NCBI RefSeq assembly: GCF_020080045.1
Contig: NZ_CP083451.1
Location: 1,612,001-1,676,000, forward strand
From: Comamonas odontotermitis
GTDB taxonomy: Bacteria; Pseudomonadota; Gammaproteobacteria; Burkholderiales; Burkholderiaceae_C
Direction of reading: 5' to 3'
Length of the DNA stretch: 64,000 nt
The stretch's first letter is position 1. Each line of letters begins with the position of its first letter. The position numbers and the translations under genes were made by a program. Positions 50,225 through 58,306 of this stretch are shown here, piece by piece. Below the pieces are notes generated by a model. It ran no database searches, was not told the DNA's origin, and saw only the letters and a program-made list of their open reading frames with translations.

Positions 50225-51670
50225 TCAATGGTGGGCGATGGCCGGGGCATCGGCGTCGGCGTGCAGATCTGCACGCAGCATAGCGCCGCCCAGCACCGCC
50301 GCCAACAGGGCAAAAAAGGCACCAACCGCAAACGCGAGCTGGTAGCCGCCATTCAACGCAGCGATGGCATCGTGCCCGGTGGTGAGCAGCGACTGGCTGC
50401 GCGCCGCAGCAATACTGGCCAGCACTGCCAGGCCCAGTGCCCCGCCCAGCATGAAGGCTGTATTGACGAGGCCCGAGGCGAGGCCTGCGTCGTCCGGCTC
50501 GACATCGTGCATGGCCGCCATCAGCATGGGGTTGAACGCAATGCCTGCACCCACGCCCAGCAGCACCATGCCGGGAAACACATGCACCCAGAAGTTGCCC
50601 GCCACGGGCGCGCGGGCAAACAGCAGCAGACCCAGAGCAGCCAGTGCAAGGCCTGCCACCAGCGGCGTGCGGATGCCAAAGCGCATCACCAGCTTGGCCG
50701 ACCAGCCCAGTGACAGCACCGCCATCACCAGATTGGCGGGCAGAAAGGCCAGGCCCACCTGCATGGGGGTGTAGCCCAGCACCTGCTGCAGATACAGCGC
50801 CGACATGAAGAACCAGGCAAACATGCCTGCCGACCAGAGAACGGCGCAGACATTGGAGACCACGATATTGCACCGCCTGAACAAGCCCAGCGGCACCAGC
50901 GGGTGCGCCGTGCGCGATTCAATGGCCAAAAACGCAAGCATCAGCACGACCGACAGACCCAGGGTGACCAAGGTCTGCGGCGACGACCAGCCAGCCTCGT
51001 TGCCACCGACCACGCCGTAGACGGCCAGCATGAGGGAGAGCGTGACGGTCACCGCCCCCGCCACATCGAGCCGCTGGCGGGTGGCCGAGGCGGGCGATGG
51101 TGCCAGCAGGCGCAGGCTGGCCACATACACGGCCACACCGATGGGGAGGTTGACCAGAAAGATCCAGTGCCAGCTCACGCTGGTCAGCAGACCGCCCAGC
51201 AGCACGCCAATGCTGCCGCCGCCCGCACAGACAAAGCCATACACCCCCATGGCGCGGGCGCGCTCATTGGTTTCGCTGAACAGGTTCATGATGAGCGACA
51301 GCGCCACGGCAGAAACCACGGCGCCGCCCAGCCCCTGGATGGCGCGGGCTGCTACCAGCACGCCTTTGCTCTGCGCGAGGCCGCATACCAGCGAGGCCAG
51401 GGTGAAAAAGGCCAAACCGGCCAGAAAAACGCGCCGGTGGCCGTACAGATCGCCCAAGCGCCCGCCCAGCAGCAGGCAACCGCCGAAAGTGAGCATGTAG
51501 GCGTTGACCACCCAGACCAGTTCGGTCTCGCCAAAGCCCAAGTCGGTGCGGATCGAGGGCAAGGCCACATTCACGATGGTGGAGTCCAGCACGATCATCA
51601 GCTCGCCCAGGCACAGTACGACGAGGGCCAGCCAACGGTGGCGTGAGGAGGGAGGGTGGGCGTCAGTCAT
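50225..51670 (-). CDS. MFS multidrug exporter, DHA2/EmrB-QacA type
   Basis: A 481-residue drug:proton antiporter with about 14 transmembrane segments. DHA2 signatures are visible: 'LDSTIVNVALPSI' in helix 1, 'LLGGRLGDLYGHRRVFLAG' (motif A) and 'GSIGVLLGGLLTSVSWHWIFLVNLPIG' read in two parts (motif C). It is in the middle of the detoxification-type operon and would expel its substrate or product. There is no EmrA-like adaptor gene, so export to the periplasm is likely. The C-terminus is short and acidic. Confidence 0.93.
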   Translation of the reverse strand: MTDAHPPSSRHRWLALVVLCLGELMIVLDSTIVNVALPSIRTDLGFGETELVWVVNAYMLTFGGCLLLGGRLGDLYGHRRVFLAGLAFFTLASLVCGLAQSKGVLVAARAIQGLGGAVVSAVALSLIMNLFSETNERARAMGVYGFVCAGGGSIGVLLGGLLTSVSWHWIFLVNLPIGVAVYVASLRLLAPSPASATRQRLDVAGAVTVTLSLMLAVYGVVGGNEAGWSSPQTLVTLGLSVVLMLAFLAIESRTAHPLVPLGLFRRCNIVVSNVCAVLWSAGMFAWFFMSALYLQQVLGYTPMQVGLAFLPANLVMAVLSLGWSAKLVMRFGIRTPLVAGLALAALGLLLFARAPVAGNFWVHVFPGMVLLGVGAGIAFNPMLMAAMHDVEPDDAGLASGLVNTAFMLGGALGLAVLASIAAARSQSLLTTGHDAIAALNGGYQLAFAVGAFFALLAAVLGGAMLRADLHADADAPAIAHH

Positions 51671-51691
51671 GGGTGGGGTTCAAATGCGTAA

Positions 51692-52144
51692 TCAGAGCGC
51701 CAGGACTTCGGCCGTCAGGCGATCCAGGTTCTGTTCATTGGCTGGTTCTACGATAGGCGCCAACTGCTGCGCCATTTCGGCGCTGTCCAACACCTGCACG
51801 AAATCCACCTGGGTGCCAGCACCGTCGGCCTGCACCCGCAGCGTCAGTCGAAACAGGGGTTGCGCGATATGGCGCAGCACAAAGAGCCCGGGTTGACTGC
51901 CTTGAGGCGGATCAATGGTCTCGAACACGTTTTCGTTCGGATAGGTCTTGCCATCCGGGCTGTGCATGTCAAACACCCAGTGCCCACCGGGCCGCATGTC
52001 GCAGCGCTGCACGGTGTTGGTAAAGCCCGCAGGGCCCCACCACCGTGCCAGCCGCTCGGGCGACTGGATGGCGGCGAACACCTTCTCCGGCGTGGCTGCG
52101 ATGTGGCGTGTACTGATGAAGGTATTGCCGTTGCGCTGAGTCAT
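51692..52144 (-). CDS. SRPBCC (AHSA1-like) domain protein 2
   Basis: A 150-residue helix-grip protein: 'FISTRHIAATPEKVFAAIQS', 'LARWWGPAGFTNTVQRCDMR', 'PGGHWVFDMHSPDGKTYPN'. It belongs to the same superfamily as the protein 1.5 kb away but to a different subgroup (in-operon paralogues). The start at 52144 is chosen from the family N-terminus. It lies 21 bp upstream of the exporter gene. Confidence 0.9.
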   Translation of the reverse strand: MTQRNGNTFISTRHIAATPEKVFAAIQSPERLARWWGPAGFTNTVQRCDMRPGGHWVFDMHSPDGKTYPNENVFETIDPPQGSQPGLFVLRHIAQPLFRLTLRVQADGAGTQVDFVQVLDSAEMAQQLAPIVEPANEQNLDRLTAEVLAL

Positions 52145-52160
52145 GGCTGTTTCCTGGTAG

Positions 52161-52505
52161 TTACATGGCCCGGCCATCGTGGTGGTGCACGGGAATGGCG
52201 TTCAGATCGATGTTCTCGACACAGCGCAGATTGATGGCGGCCATGGCCGTGCCATCGGGCGCTGTGCCTTCGCCAAAGGTGTGGATCCCGCAGGTCGGGC
52301 AGAAATGGTGCTTGATTTTGTGCTTGTGGAACTGGTAGGTGGCATCCTGCAAGGGCTTGAGCAAGCGCAGAGATGTGCGAGGCGTGAACCACAGCAGCGA
52401 GCCGCGCCGCTGGCAGATGGAGCAATTGCAGGCCAGGGCCTGCTGGATGTCACCCTCGAATTCAAACGCGGTCTGGCCGCAGTGGCAACTGGCGGTATAG
52501 GGCAT
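52161..52505 (-). CDS. GFA-family zinc-binding protein
   Basis: A 114-residue protein of the glutathione-dependent formaldehyde-activating (Gfa/Mss4-like) fold. Zinc ligands are in 'SCHCGQTAF', 'CNCSICQRRG' and 'FCPTCGIHTFG'. Most such proteins have no proven formaldehyde activity. ATG 52505 gives the usual start. It is 16 bp upstream of the second SRPBCC gene. Confidence 0.92.
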   Translation of the reverse strand: MPYTASCHCGQTAFEFEGDIQQALACNCSICQRRGSLLWFTPRTSLRLLKPLQDATYQFHKHKIKHHFCPTCGIHTFGEGTAPDGTAMAAINLRCVENIDLNAIPVHHHDGRAM

Positions 52506-52597
52506 GGGAGAGCCGATACAAAGGGGTTGAAGAGGGGCGAGGCGTAATCGGAAGGCCGCCTGTGGTCGTGATGGCCATGAGGCAGCCAGGCGATCGT

Positions 52598-52984
52598 CTA
52601 CTTCATGGAATGCAGGCCGATCATGTTGCCCTCGGTATCGAGGATGATGGCGCAGTGGCCGTATTCGCCAATCGCAAACTTGCCCTGGTGCACCTTTCCG
52701 CCAGCCTTCTCGACCCGGGCTTGCTCCACGGCGCAATCGTCACACCCAAAGTACACCATGGTGCCGCCGCCTCCGGGTGAAACGCCATCCATCTTGACCA
52801 GCGTTCCACCAGCGCCGCCGGTGTTCATGTCATTGGGAAACGCCAGCATCTGCATGCCACTGGCGCCACCCGAGGGGGCTGGCAGCGGCTCCAGCCGGGT
52901 CTGGAATACTGCTTCGTAGAAGGTCTTGGCACGCGCCATGTCACTGACGTAGATCTCGAACCAGACAACGGGATTGGGTTTCAT
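52598..52984 (-). CDS. VOC-family (glyoxalase/dioxygenase-like) protein 1
   Basis: A 128-residue vicinal-oxygen-chelate protein: 'VVWFEIYVSDMARAKTFYEA' at the start, 'TMVYFGCDDCAVEQARVEKA', 'GGKVHQGKFAIGEYGHCAIILDTEGN' read in two parts. Metal-binding positions are plausible but not certain. VOC members act on small electrophiles or bind antibiotics. The start at 52984 is the family N-terminus. It is 92 bp upstream of the GFA gene. Confidence 0.9.
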   Translation of the reverse strand: MKPNPVVWFEIYVSDMARAKTFYEAVFQTRLEPLPAPSGGASGMQMLAFPNDMNTGGAGGTLVKMDGVSPGGGGTMVYFGCDDCAVEQARVEKAGGKVHQGKFAIGEYGHCAIILDTEGNMIGLHSMK

Positions 52985-53073
52985 CGTGAACTCCTGAATC
53001 AATGAAGGAACTGGCACGGTAAAGCAGTACTAACGCTGTATGAAGGCCGTACCGTGCCGTCTGAATGAGAGCC

Positions 53074-53895
53074 TCAGCCTTTCGCGCAGGAGCAGCAAGC
53101 TGCAGCCGGCTGGGCGTCATAGTCGTCATGGCGGCGCCACCAGTATTCCTGTTCGTTGCGCCCCAGGGGGGCGCGGTCGAGCCAGGTGTAGACGCTCCAG
53201 AGCGCATCCAGCCCCCGGGAATAGGCCGAATAGGTGTGGAACACCTCGCCATTCTGCATGGCAAAGGCGCTCATGCCCGGGCGCTCGCGCGCGTAGGATG
53301 CAACGTCCGTGCTGGCCGATGAGGCACCGCGCGAGGCGCCATCGGGCGTGGCGCGGCTGGGAATGGACGCATCGTCAATCGCTGCACGCGGCACCGGTGG
53401 CTCAGCCTGGTAGTTGTAGACGATGCCCGACTCCTGCTGCTCGGGCGTGAACGAAGCGCCAAAGTCGAAATTGAAATCGCTGCCCGACGACGAAGCCCAG
53501 GGAAAATGCCAGCCCATGCGCTCGCGGTAGTCAAGCAGCGTGGTCAGCGGCGCGCGCGACACAGCCCAGAACGCTACATCATGGTTCTGTAGATGCGTCT
53601 GGGTTCCGTTGAAGCCATCGGCAATGGCCGAGCAGGAGGGGCACCCGGCCTGGTAGCTGGGCCCGAACATGAAGTGGTAGACCAGAAGCTGCGAGCGTCC
53701 GCCAAACAGATCAGCCAGCGAGGCAGAACCTTGCTCGGTGTCAAGGCGGTAGTCCTTGTCGATGCGAACCCAGGGCAGCGCAGCGCGCTTGCGGGCCAGT
53801 TCATCCGATTGGCGTGTCAGCGCCTTTTCTTCTGCGAGCAAGGCCAGTCTTTCGCTCAGCCATTGCTCGCGCGATGCAGTGCGGTGCGGGGTCAT
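53074..53895 (-). CDS. DUF899 (thioredoxin-like) protein
   Basis: A 273-residue DUF899 protein with a thioredoxin-like fold. Typical: 'RAALPWVRIDKDYRLDTEQG', 'LLVYHFMFGPSYQAGCPSCS' with a CxxC, 'AFWAVSRAPL' and 'GMSAFAMQNGEVFHTYSAYS'. A C-terminal 'ACCSCAKG' adds three more cysteines. No activity is established; a redox role is suggested by the CxxC. It lies 30 bp after the second VOC gene. Confidence 0.92.
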   Translation of the reverse strand: MTPHRTASREQWLSERLALLAEEKALTRQSDELARKRAALPWVRIDKDYRLDTEQGSASLADLFGGRSQLLVYHFMFGPSYQAGCPSCSAIADGFNGTQTHLQNHDVAFWAVSRAPLTTLLDYRERMGWHFPWASSSGSDFNFDFGASFTPEQQESGIVYNYQAEPPVPRAAIDDASIPSRATPDGASRGASSASTDVASYARERPGMSAFAMQNGEVFHTYSAYSRGLDALWSVYTWLDRAPLGRNEQEYWWRRHDDYDAQPAAACCSCAKG

Positions 53896-53925
53896 GCCGG
53901 GCCTCCAGAGGATAGAGGGCGCCGC

Positions 53926-54372
53926 TCAGGCCGCCACGTTCACCATCCAGGGGGTGCCGAAGCGATCGGTCACCATGCCAAAGCCGGGCGACCAGAAGGT
54001 CGCTTCAAAAGGCATGGCGACCTGGCCGCCCTGGGTCAGGCCATCGAACACGCGCTTGCCTTCGGCTACCGATTCAACGCTGATCGAGACCCACAGGCCC
54101 TGGGGCTTCTGGTAGCCGCCACCACAGCCTTCGGCATCTTGGCCGGGCATGGCCGGCATGGTGTCCGAAGCCATGATGGACTGAGCGCCCACCTGCAGCA
54201 TGGCATGCATCACGCGGTTCTTGGCAGACTCGGGCAGCGGGGGCATGCCTTCGTGGGGTGGCATTTCGCCAAAGGTGGACTGGTGCACGATCTGGCCGCC
54301 AAACAGCTTGGCGTAGGACGCCATGGCTTCTGCACAGTTACCGTCGAAATTGAGATAGGGAATGAATTGCAC
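53926..54372 (-). CDS. VOC-family protein 2 (PhnB/DUF1338-like type)
   Basis: A 148-residue VOC protein of the PhnB-like (3-demethylubiquinone methyltransferase-like) group: 'FIPYLNFDGNCAEAMASYAK', 'MASDTMPAMPGQDAEGCGGG', 'FWSPGFGMVTDRFGTPWMVN'. I choose the GTG at 54372: AGGAG is 7 bp upstream and the domain begins there; the open frame up to 54441 runs into the control region. It is the first gene of the operon, facing a TetR regulator. Confidence 0.9.
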   Translation of the reverse strand: MQFIPYLNFDGNCAEAMASYAKLFGGQIVHQSTFGEMPPHEGMPPLPESAKNRVMHAMLQVGAQSIMASDTMPAMPGQDAEGCGGGYQKPQGLWVSISVESVAEGKRVFDGLTQGGQVAMPFEATFWSPGFGMVTDRFGTPWMVNVAA

Positions 54373-54425
54373 GGTCTCTCTCCTGGGTGGAAATTTTGCT
54401 CGCAAAGACTGCAAACAAAGGTTGA

Positions 54426-54543
54426 TGTGGACGCTGTACACACATTCTGCGGCTTAAAATGAACAGTGTCCACATTTATTTCCAAACAGGCGGTTTCGGG
54501 GTGTAAGCAGTCGTTTTTTCGACATTCCCCGTTGTACAACCGC
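54426..54543. promoter_or_regulatory. Operator-like dyads between the detoxification operon and TetR gene
   Basis: An inverted repeat TGTGGACGCTGT / ACAGTGTCCACA (54426-54437 with 54463-54474; 11 of 12 match) spans an A/T-rich core. A second structure at 54490-54543 combines GGGG/CCCC and GTCG/CGAC arms and ends in a perfect palindrome GTTGTACAAC (54531-54540), 25 bp before the TetR start. Either dyad could be the TetR operator. Confidence 0.55.
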
Positions 54544-54564
54544 TTGATGACCGATTGACTGCGA

Positions 54565-55191
54565 ATGAGTCCGAGAGAGAGATACCACCACGGAGATTTA
54601 CGCCAGGCGATGGTGGCGGCGGGGTTGGCGCTGGCGCGCGAAGGCGGCCCCCAGGCCGTTGTCTTGCGTGAAGTCAGCAGGCTGACGGGCGTGGCGCCCA
54701 ATGCGGCCTACCGTCACTTTGCCAACCACCTGGCCTTGTTTGAGGCGGTGCGCGCCGCTGCCCTGGGGGCGCTGGCCCAGGCGATAGAGCAGGAGATGAA
54801 GGTTGCCGAGCAGATGCCTGACGCGGTTGTGCGTGCGCGCGGTCTGCTGGCAGCCGTAGGGCGGGGCTATCTGCGCTTTGCAGAAGCCGAGACAGGCTGG
54901 TTCCGTACCGCGTTTGCCGCTGGTGCCTTTGATGTGGAAGTACCGCCAGACCCTAGCCGCACGGCAGACAAGGGCCTCAACCCGTATGAGTTGCTGAGCT
55001 ATGCGCTCGATGCCATGGCAGCCGCTGGCGTACTGCCGCCAGAGCGCAGGCCGGGGGCAGAGTTTCTCGCCTGGTCCACGGTGCACGGCATGGCGATGCT
55101 CAGCATCGATGGGCCATTGCGCGGTGCCACGCCAGAGCAGCGCAAGGCCTTGGGGATCCGGCTTCTGGCCATGGTGGAAAAGGGCATCTAA
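54565..55191 (+). CDS. TetR-family regulator, divergent from the detoxification operon
   Basis: A 208-residue repressor. The N-terminal helix-turn-helix is 'LREVSRLTGVAPNAAYRHF' (about 34-52), preceded by the subgroup's 'YHHGDLRQAM'. The C-terminal ligand domain (about 80-205) has the 'WSTVHGMAMLSIDGPL' wording of the TetR_C_33 group. The likely target is the eight-gene operon across 192 bp. The stop codon TAA uses the first base of a truncated inverted-repeat element, so the last residues may have been changed by that insertion. No good ribosome site is seen. Confidence 0.9.
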   Translation: MSPRERYHHGDLRQAMVAAGLALAREGGPQAVVLREVSRLTGVAPNAAYRHFANHLALFEAVRAAALGALAQAIEQEMKVAEQMPDAVVRARGLLAAVGRGYLRFAEAETGWFRTAFAAGAFDVEVPPDPSRTADKGLNPYELLSYALDAMAAAGVLPPERRPGAEFLAWSTVHGMAMLSIDGPLRGATPEQRKALGIRLLAMVEKGI

Positions 55192-55235
55192 GAACGTGTT
55201 TACGATCTCTATGCAGCCGCGTTGGAGTGCAATCT
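55191..55235. repeat. Truncated copy of the 309-bp inverted-repeat element
   Basis: The left 45 bp of the element at 14955 (44 of 45 identical): the terminal repeat plus the adjoining GCAGCCGCG segment. The right end and interior are missing. It overlaps the TetR stop codon and lies upstream of the sirtuin gene. Confidence 0.8.
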
Positions 55236-55307
55236 TCGATGCCGCAGCGTCGCCGTCGTGCATTGCGCATGCCGTATGCTGGCTCCCCGTTTTTCACGCT
55301 TTCTAGC

Positions 55308-56078
55308 ATGCCAGCTGCTCCTAACCATACCTCCTTGTCACCTGCCGCCACTGACATCGCTCAGGTGGCCCAATGGATTGTGGATGCACGCCACCTGCTG
55401 GTACTGACGGGCGCGGGCGTGAGCGCCGAGTCGGGGGTACCTACTTTTCGCGATGCGCAGACGGGTTTCTGGGCACAGTTCAGCCCCGAAGAGATGGCGA
55501 GTGAAGCGGGCTATCTGGCCCATCCGCAACGGGTGTGGGATTGGTACCAGTACCGCCGCCGGCTGGTGGCCGAAGTGGCGCCCAATGCGGGCCACTTCGC
55601 ACTGGCGCAGTGGCAGGCGCAGCACTCCGAGCGCATCACCCTGGTGACGCAGAATGTAGACGGCCTGCACCAGCGTGCGGGTAGCAGTGCGGTTCTGTGC
55701 CTGCACGGCAACCTGATGGACAGCCGCTGGCTGCTTCCAGCCCGGCCCTGCTGCGACATGCGCTTTACCGAAGATGACGGCCCGCCCCAATGCCCTGGCT
55801 GCGGCAACTACCTGCGCCCTGCCGTGGTCTGGTTTGGCGAGAGCCTGCCGCATGCCGAGCTGCAGCAGGCGCAGGATGCCGCCAAGGGCTGTGATGTGAT
55901 GCTGGTGGTCGGCACCTCCGGCAATGTGTACCCAGCCGCCGGGCTGGCGCATATCGCTGCGCGCGGCGGTGCCCGTGTGGTCATCATCAACCCTCAGGCT
56001 ACCGGACTGGATCAGGTGGCCGATGTGCGGTTGCAAGGCACATCGGCGGAGCTACTGCCGCAACTGCTGAAGATTTAG
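55308..56078 (+). CDS. Sir2-family NAD-dependent protein deacylase
   Basis: A 256-residue sirtuin. NAD-binding 'LTGAGVSAESGVPTFRDA', 'TQNVDGLHQRAG', the catalytic His in 'LCLHGNLMDSR', zinc cysteines in 'ARPCCDM' and 'CPGCG', and 'VVGTSGNVYPAAGL' are present. The alanine-tyrosine-arginine pattern of desuccinylating type III sirtuins is not obvious, but 'VWDWYQYRRRLV' contains a Y-x-x-R that could fit. Of several in-frame ATGs, 55308 is chosen; earlier ones overlap the element. Targets are unknown. Confidence 0.9.
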   Translation: MPAAPNHTSLSPAATDIAQVAQWIVDARHLLVLTGAGVSAESGVPTFRDAQTGFWAQFSPEEMASEAGYLAHPQRVWDWYQYRRRLVAEVAPNAGHFALAQWQAQHSERITLVTQNVDGLHQRAGSSAVLCLHGNLMDSRWLLPARPCCDMRFTEDDGPPQCPGCGNYLRPAVVWFGESLPHAELQQAQDAAKGCDVMLVVGTSGNVYPAAGLAHIAARGGARVVIINPQATGLDQVADVRLQGTSAELLPQLLKI

Positions 56079-56079
56079 A

Positions 56080-56136
56080 GAAAACCGGTCGCCAGCGCAC
56101 AGCTGGTGCGCGCTATCAATCCTTTTTTGATAGCAA
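56080..56136 (-). terminator. 57-bp element, copy E; convergent terminator
   Basis: This copy fills the whole gap between the sirtuin stop and the aldo/keto reductase stop. The A-run is on the left, the stem is GCCAGC/GCTGGT-based, and the right part is GCTATCAA...TTGATAGC with a six-T loop. It fits as a terminator for the minus-strand reductase gene and perhaps both genes. Confidence 0.7.
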
Positions 56137-57099
56137 TCAGGCTTCGGCGCTGGCGGCGTCCAGGCGGGCCATGGCGTCATTGTCGAGCTGCAGCTGGCTT
56201 GCCTTGATGAGCGATTGCATCTGCTGCATGTTGGAGGCACTGGCAATGGGCGATGCAATGCCGGGCTGGCGCATCACCCAGGCGACTGCAATTTCTCCAA
56301 GTTCGGCTCCCGTGCGTGCGCCCACCTCCTCCATGGCAGCCAGAATGCGCAGGCCGCGTTCATTGAGGTACAGGCTGGTGGTCTTGGCGCCGCGGGGGCT
56401 CTTGCTGGCATCTGCTGCCGTGCGGTACTTGCCTGTCAGAAAGCCCGCAGCCAGAGAATAGAAATTGATCACGCCCACGCCGTTTTGCACACACAGCGGC
56501 TGCAACTCTTTCTCGAACACGGCGCGGTCATACAGGTTGAAGAGGGGCTGCAGGCTTTCGTAGCGCGGCAGGCGATGCTTCTCGCTGGTCTGCAAGGCGT
56601 GGGCCAGGCGTGCGGCGCTGTAGTTGCTGGCACCGATTGCGCGAATCTTGCCTTGCTGAATGAGCTCGCAAAAGGTTCCCATCACATCTTCGATCGGCAC
56701 ATTGGGGTCATCGTCATGCGTCTGGTACAGATCGATGTAATCAGTCTGCAGGCGCTTGAGCGAAGCATCAACGGCCTGGCGGATGTAGTCGGGGTGCAGA
56801 CCAACCTTGCCTTCGCCCATTTCCTTGCCTACCTTGGTGGCCAGCACGAGCTGGTGGCGCTTGCCCGATTTGCGCAGCCATTTGCCAATGACCGTCTCGG
56901 ACTCGCCGCCCTGGTGGCCTGGGGCCCAGCGCGAATACACATCGGCGGTATCGACAAAGTTCATGCCCGCGTCGAGCCAGGCATCCAGCAGGCTGAAGCT
57001 GGTGGATTCATCGGCTGTCCAGCCAAACACATTGCCGCCAAAACACAGAGGCGAAACTTGAAGGGGAGAGCGGCCCAAGGGGCGCAGGGTGGTGGACAT
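56137..57099 (-). CDS. Aldo/keto reductase
   Basis: A 320-residue NADPH-dependent (beta/alpha)8-barrel oxidoreductase. Catalytic tetrad: Asp and Tyr in 'FVDTADVYSRWAPG', Lys in 'LVLATKVG', His in 'LYQTHDDDP'. The wording matches the YajO/Tas-like AKR branch. ATG 57099 ('MSTTLRPLGRSPLQVSPLCF') is the family start. Substrate unknown; carbonyl detoxification is typical. Confidence 0.93.
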   Translation of the reverse strand: MSTTLRPLGRSPLQVSPLCFGGNVFGWTADESTSFSLLDAWLDAGMNFVDTADVYSRWAPGHQGGESETVIGKWLRKSGKRHQLVLATKVGKEMGEGKVGLHPDYIRQAVDASLKRLQTDYIDLYQTHDDDPNVPIEDVMGTFCELIQQGKIRAIGASNYSAARLAHALQTSEKHRLPRYESLQPLFNLYDRAVFEKELQPLCVQNGVGVINFYSLAAGFLTGKYRTAADASKSPRGAKTTSLYLNERGLRILAAMEEVGARTGAELGEIAVAWVMRQPGIASPIASASNMQQMQSLIKASQLQLDNDAMARLDAASAEA

Positions 57100-57430
57100 G
57101 AACGGCCTTTTTGTATGAAGGAGGGGTGGGTGCCATTGCAGCATCGGAACCCGATGTGCTGACATTATGGAGAGGCGCCTTGCATTGGCAATCAAGTGCA
57201 TGACAGCGAGCACGCCAGGATTGTCGAGCGCCACGATGTTCTACATCGCTGCACCGTGAGTGCGGGCGATGGGCAGGCTTCGGTCATTGTGGATCGCTTA
57301 CTTTTGACGCAGCGCAGACAGCTGCAATCACCGTACGTCCGTCCATTGTTTCCTGCGTTCCAAGTTTGCCCTGCCCTCTGAATTGCGGTACAACCGATAA
57401 CAAGCGCAACAACTAGAAGGAGTAGATGCC
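57100..57430. other. Divergent intergenic region, aldo/keto reductase and universal stress protein
   Basis: 331 bp without a gene. I see an AGAAGGAG ribosome site for the stress-protein gene but no clear promoter, dyad or FNR-type box. Confidence 0.5.
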
Positions 57431-57868
57431 ATGTTCAAACACATTCTGGTTCCGGTCGATGGTTCACCCACATCGATGCTGGCAGTCAACAAGGCTGCAG
57501 GGCTTGCCAAGGTGTTCGGCAGCCAGGTCACCGCTGTCTATGTGATCGACCCCTATCCGTTCACCGGCGTGGGCGCCGATTTCGCCTATGGCCAGGCGCA
57601 ATATCTGTCCGCTGCAACGGCCGATGCGCATGCGGCGCTCGACAGCGTCAAATCTGCCATGGAGCAAGCGGGTATCCCGGTCGATACCGTCATGGGTGAA
57701 GGCCACTCGGTGCATGACGGCATCATGGAAGCCGTCAAGACAACCGGTGCCGATCTGATCGTGATGGGCTCCCACGGCCGCCGGGGTCTGGAAAAGCTGG
57801 TGCTGGGCAGCGTGACGCAACGTGTGCTCGGTGACAGTCTTATCCCGGTGCTGGTGGTGCGCCAGTAA
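57431..57868 (+). CDS. Universal stress protein, UspA family
   Basis: A 145-residue Usp. It begins 'MFKHILVPVDGSPTSMLAVN' and ends with the ATP-binding glycine motif 'GSHGRRGLEKLVLGSVTQRV' (G-2x-G-9x-G). It is likely an ATP-binding dimer expressed under starvation or stress. A strong ribosome site precedes it and a good terminator follows. Confidence 0.95.
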   Translation: MFKHILVPVDGSPTSMLAVNKAAGLAKVFGSQVTAVYVIDPYPFTGVGADFAYGQAQYLSAATADAHAALDSVKSAMEQAGIPVDTVMGEGHSVHDGIMEAVKTTGADLIVMGSHGRRGLEKLVLGSVTQRVLGDSLIPVLVVRQ

Positions 57869-57930
57869 GCGCTTGCGGCGCATTGCCCTGCGCATGGATG
57901 CTGCGGCGGGGCTAGCGCGCTCTATACCAG

Positions 57931-57956
57931 AAAGGCCCCCCTTGAGGGGCCTTTTT
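57931..57956 (+). terminator. Rho-independent terminator of the universal stress protein gene
   Basis: Stem AAAGGCCCC / GGGGCCTTT (57931-57939 with 57946-57954), loop CCTTGA, then T residues. It lies about 62 bp after the stop. Confidence 0.92.
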
Positions 57957-58004
57957 TACGTCCAGGCCGTTGCATTATTGATTTCAGTTAATAAAAAACC
58001 GTGT

Positions 58005-58220
58005 CAATTATTAATAATTGTTAATCCATCCCTTGAATTTCCATAAAATCAATACCGTTGGGGGCAAAGAAGAAGCGCATGGATCTTGGGCTTCTGCAAG
58101 CCTGTATTCGAAGCAGCAGGGTCTGCAAAGATGAAATGCAAGCAGTGTGTCTTGCCGGGCTGCCAAACACTTCAGCGGAGGGAGGGCTCCGCGTGGGGCT
58201 GCGTGTGTGCGCAGCCCCAC
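58005..58220 (+). promoter_or_regulatory. Structured leader of the 2OG/Fe(II) dioxygenase gene
   Basis: The 438-bp gap before the dioxygenase gene holds four things. There is a perfect 16-bp palindrome CAATTATTAATAATTG (58005-58020), then A/T-rich promoter-like sequence with TAAAAT at 58044. Next comes a short reading frame from ATG 58079. Last are two adjacent hairpins: GCGGAG/CTCCGC (58175-58192) and an 11-bp perfect stem GTGGGGCTGCG/CGCAGCCCCAC (58193-58220) followed by ATTTTTA. The last resembles a terminator placed 86 bp before the ATG, as in attenuators or riboswitches. Confidence 0.5.
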
Positions 58221-58306
58221 ATTTTTATGTGAGGCCGGAAAACACCATCGTGGTGCAATGCCATTGTGTGAAGCCTAAGCTCCTCGCATCCTGAAGAAGA
58301 ACCAAC

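Noticed and set aside
57200..57430. An FNR/ANR-type box before the universal stress protein gene
   Set aside because: Expected from similar genes, but no TTGAT-N4-ATCAA sequence is present.
58058..58294. A 78-codon frame upstream of the dioxygenase gene
   Set aside because: It spans both leader hairpins and has no motif; at most a short leader peptide from 58079 is possible, so I do not call a gene.
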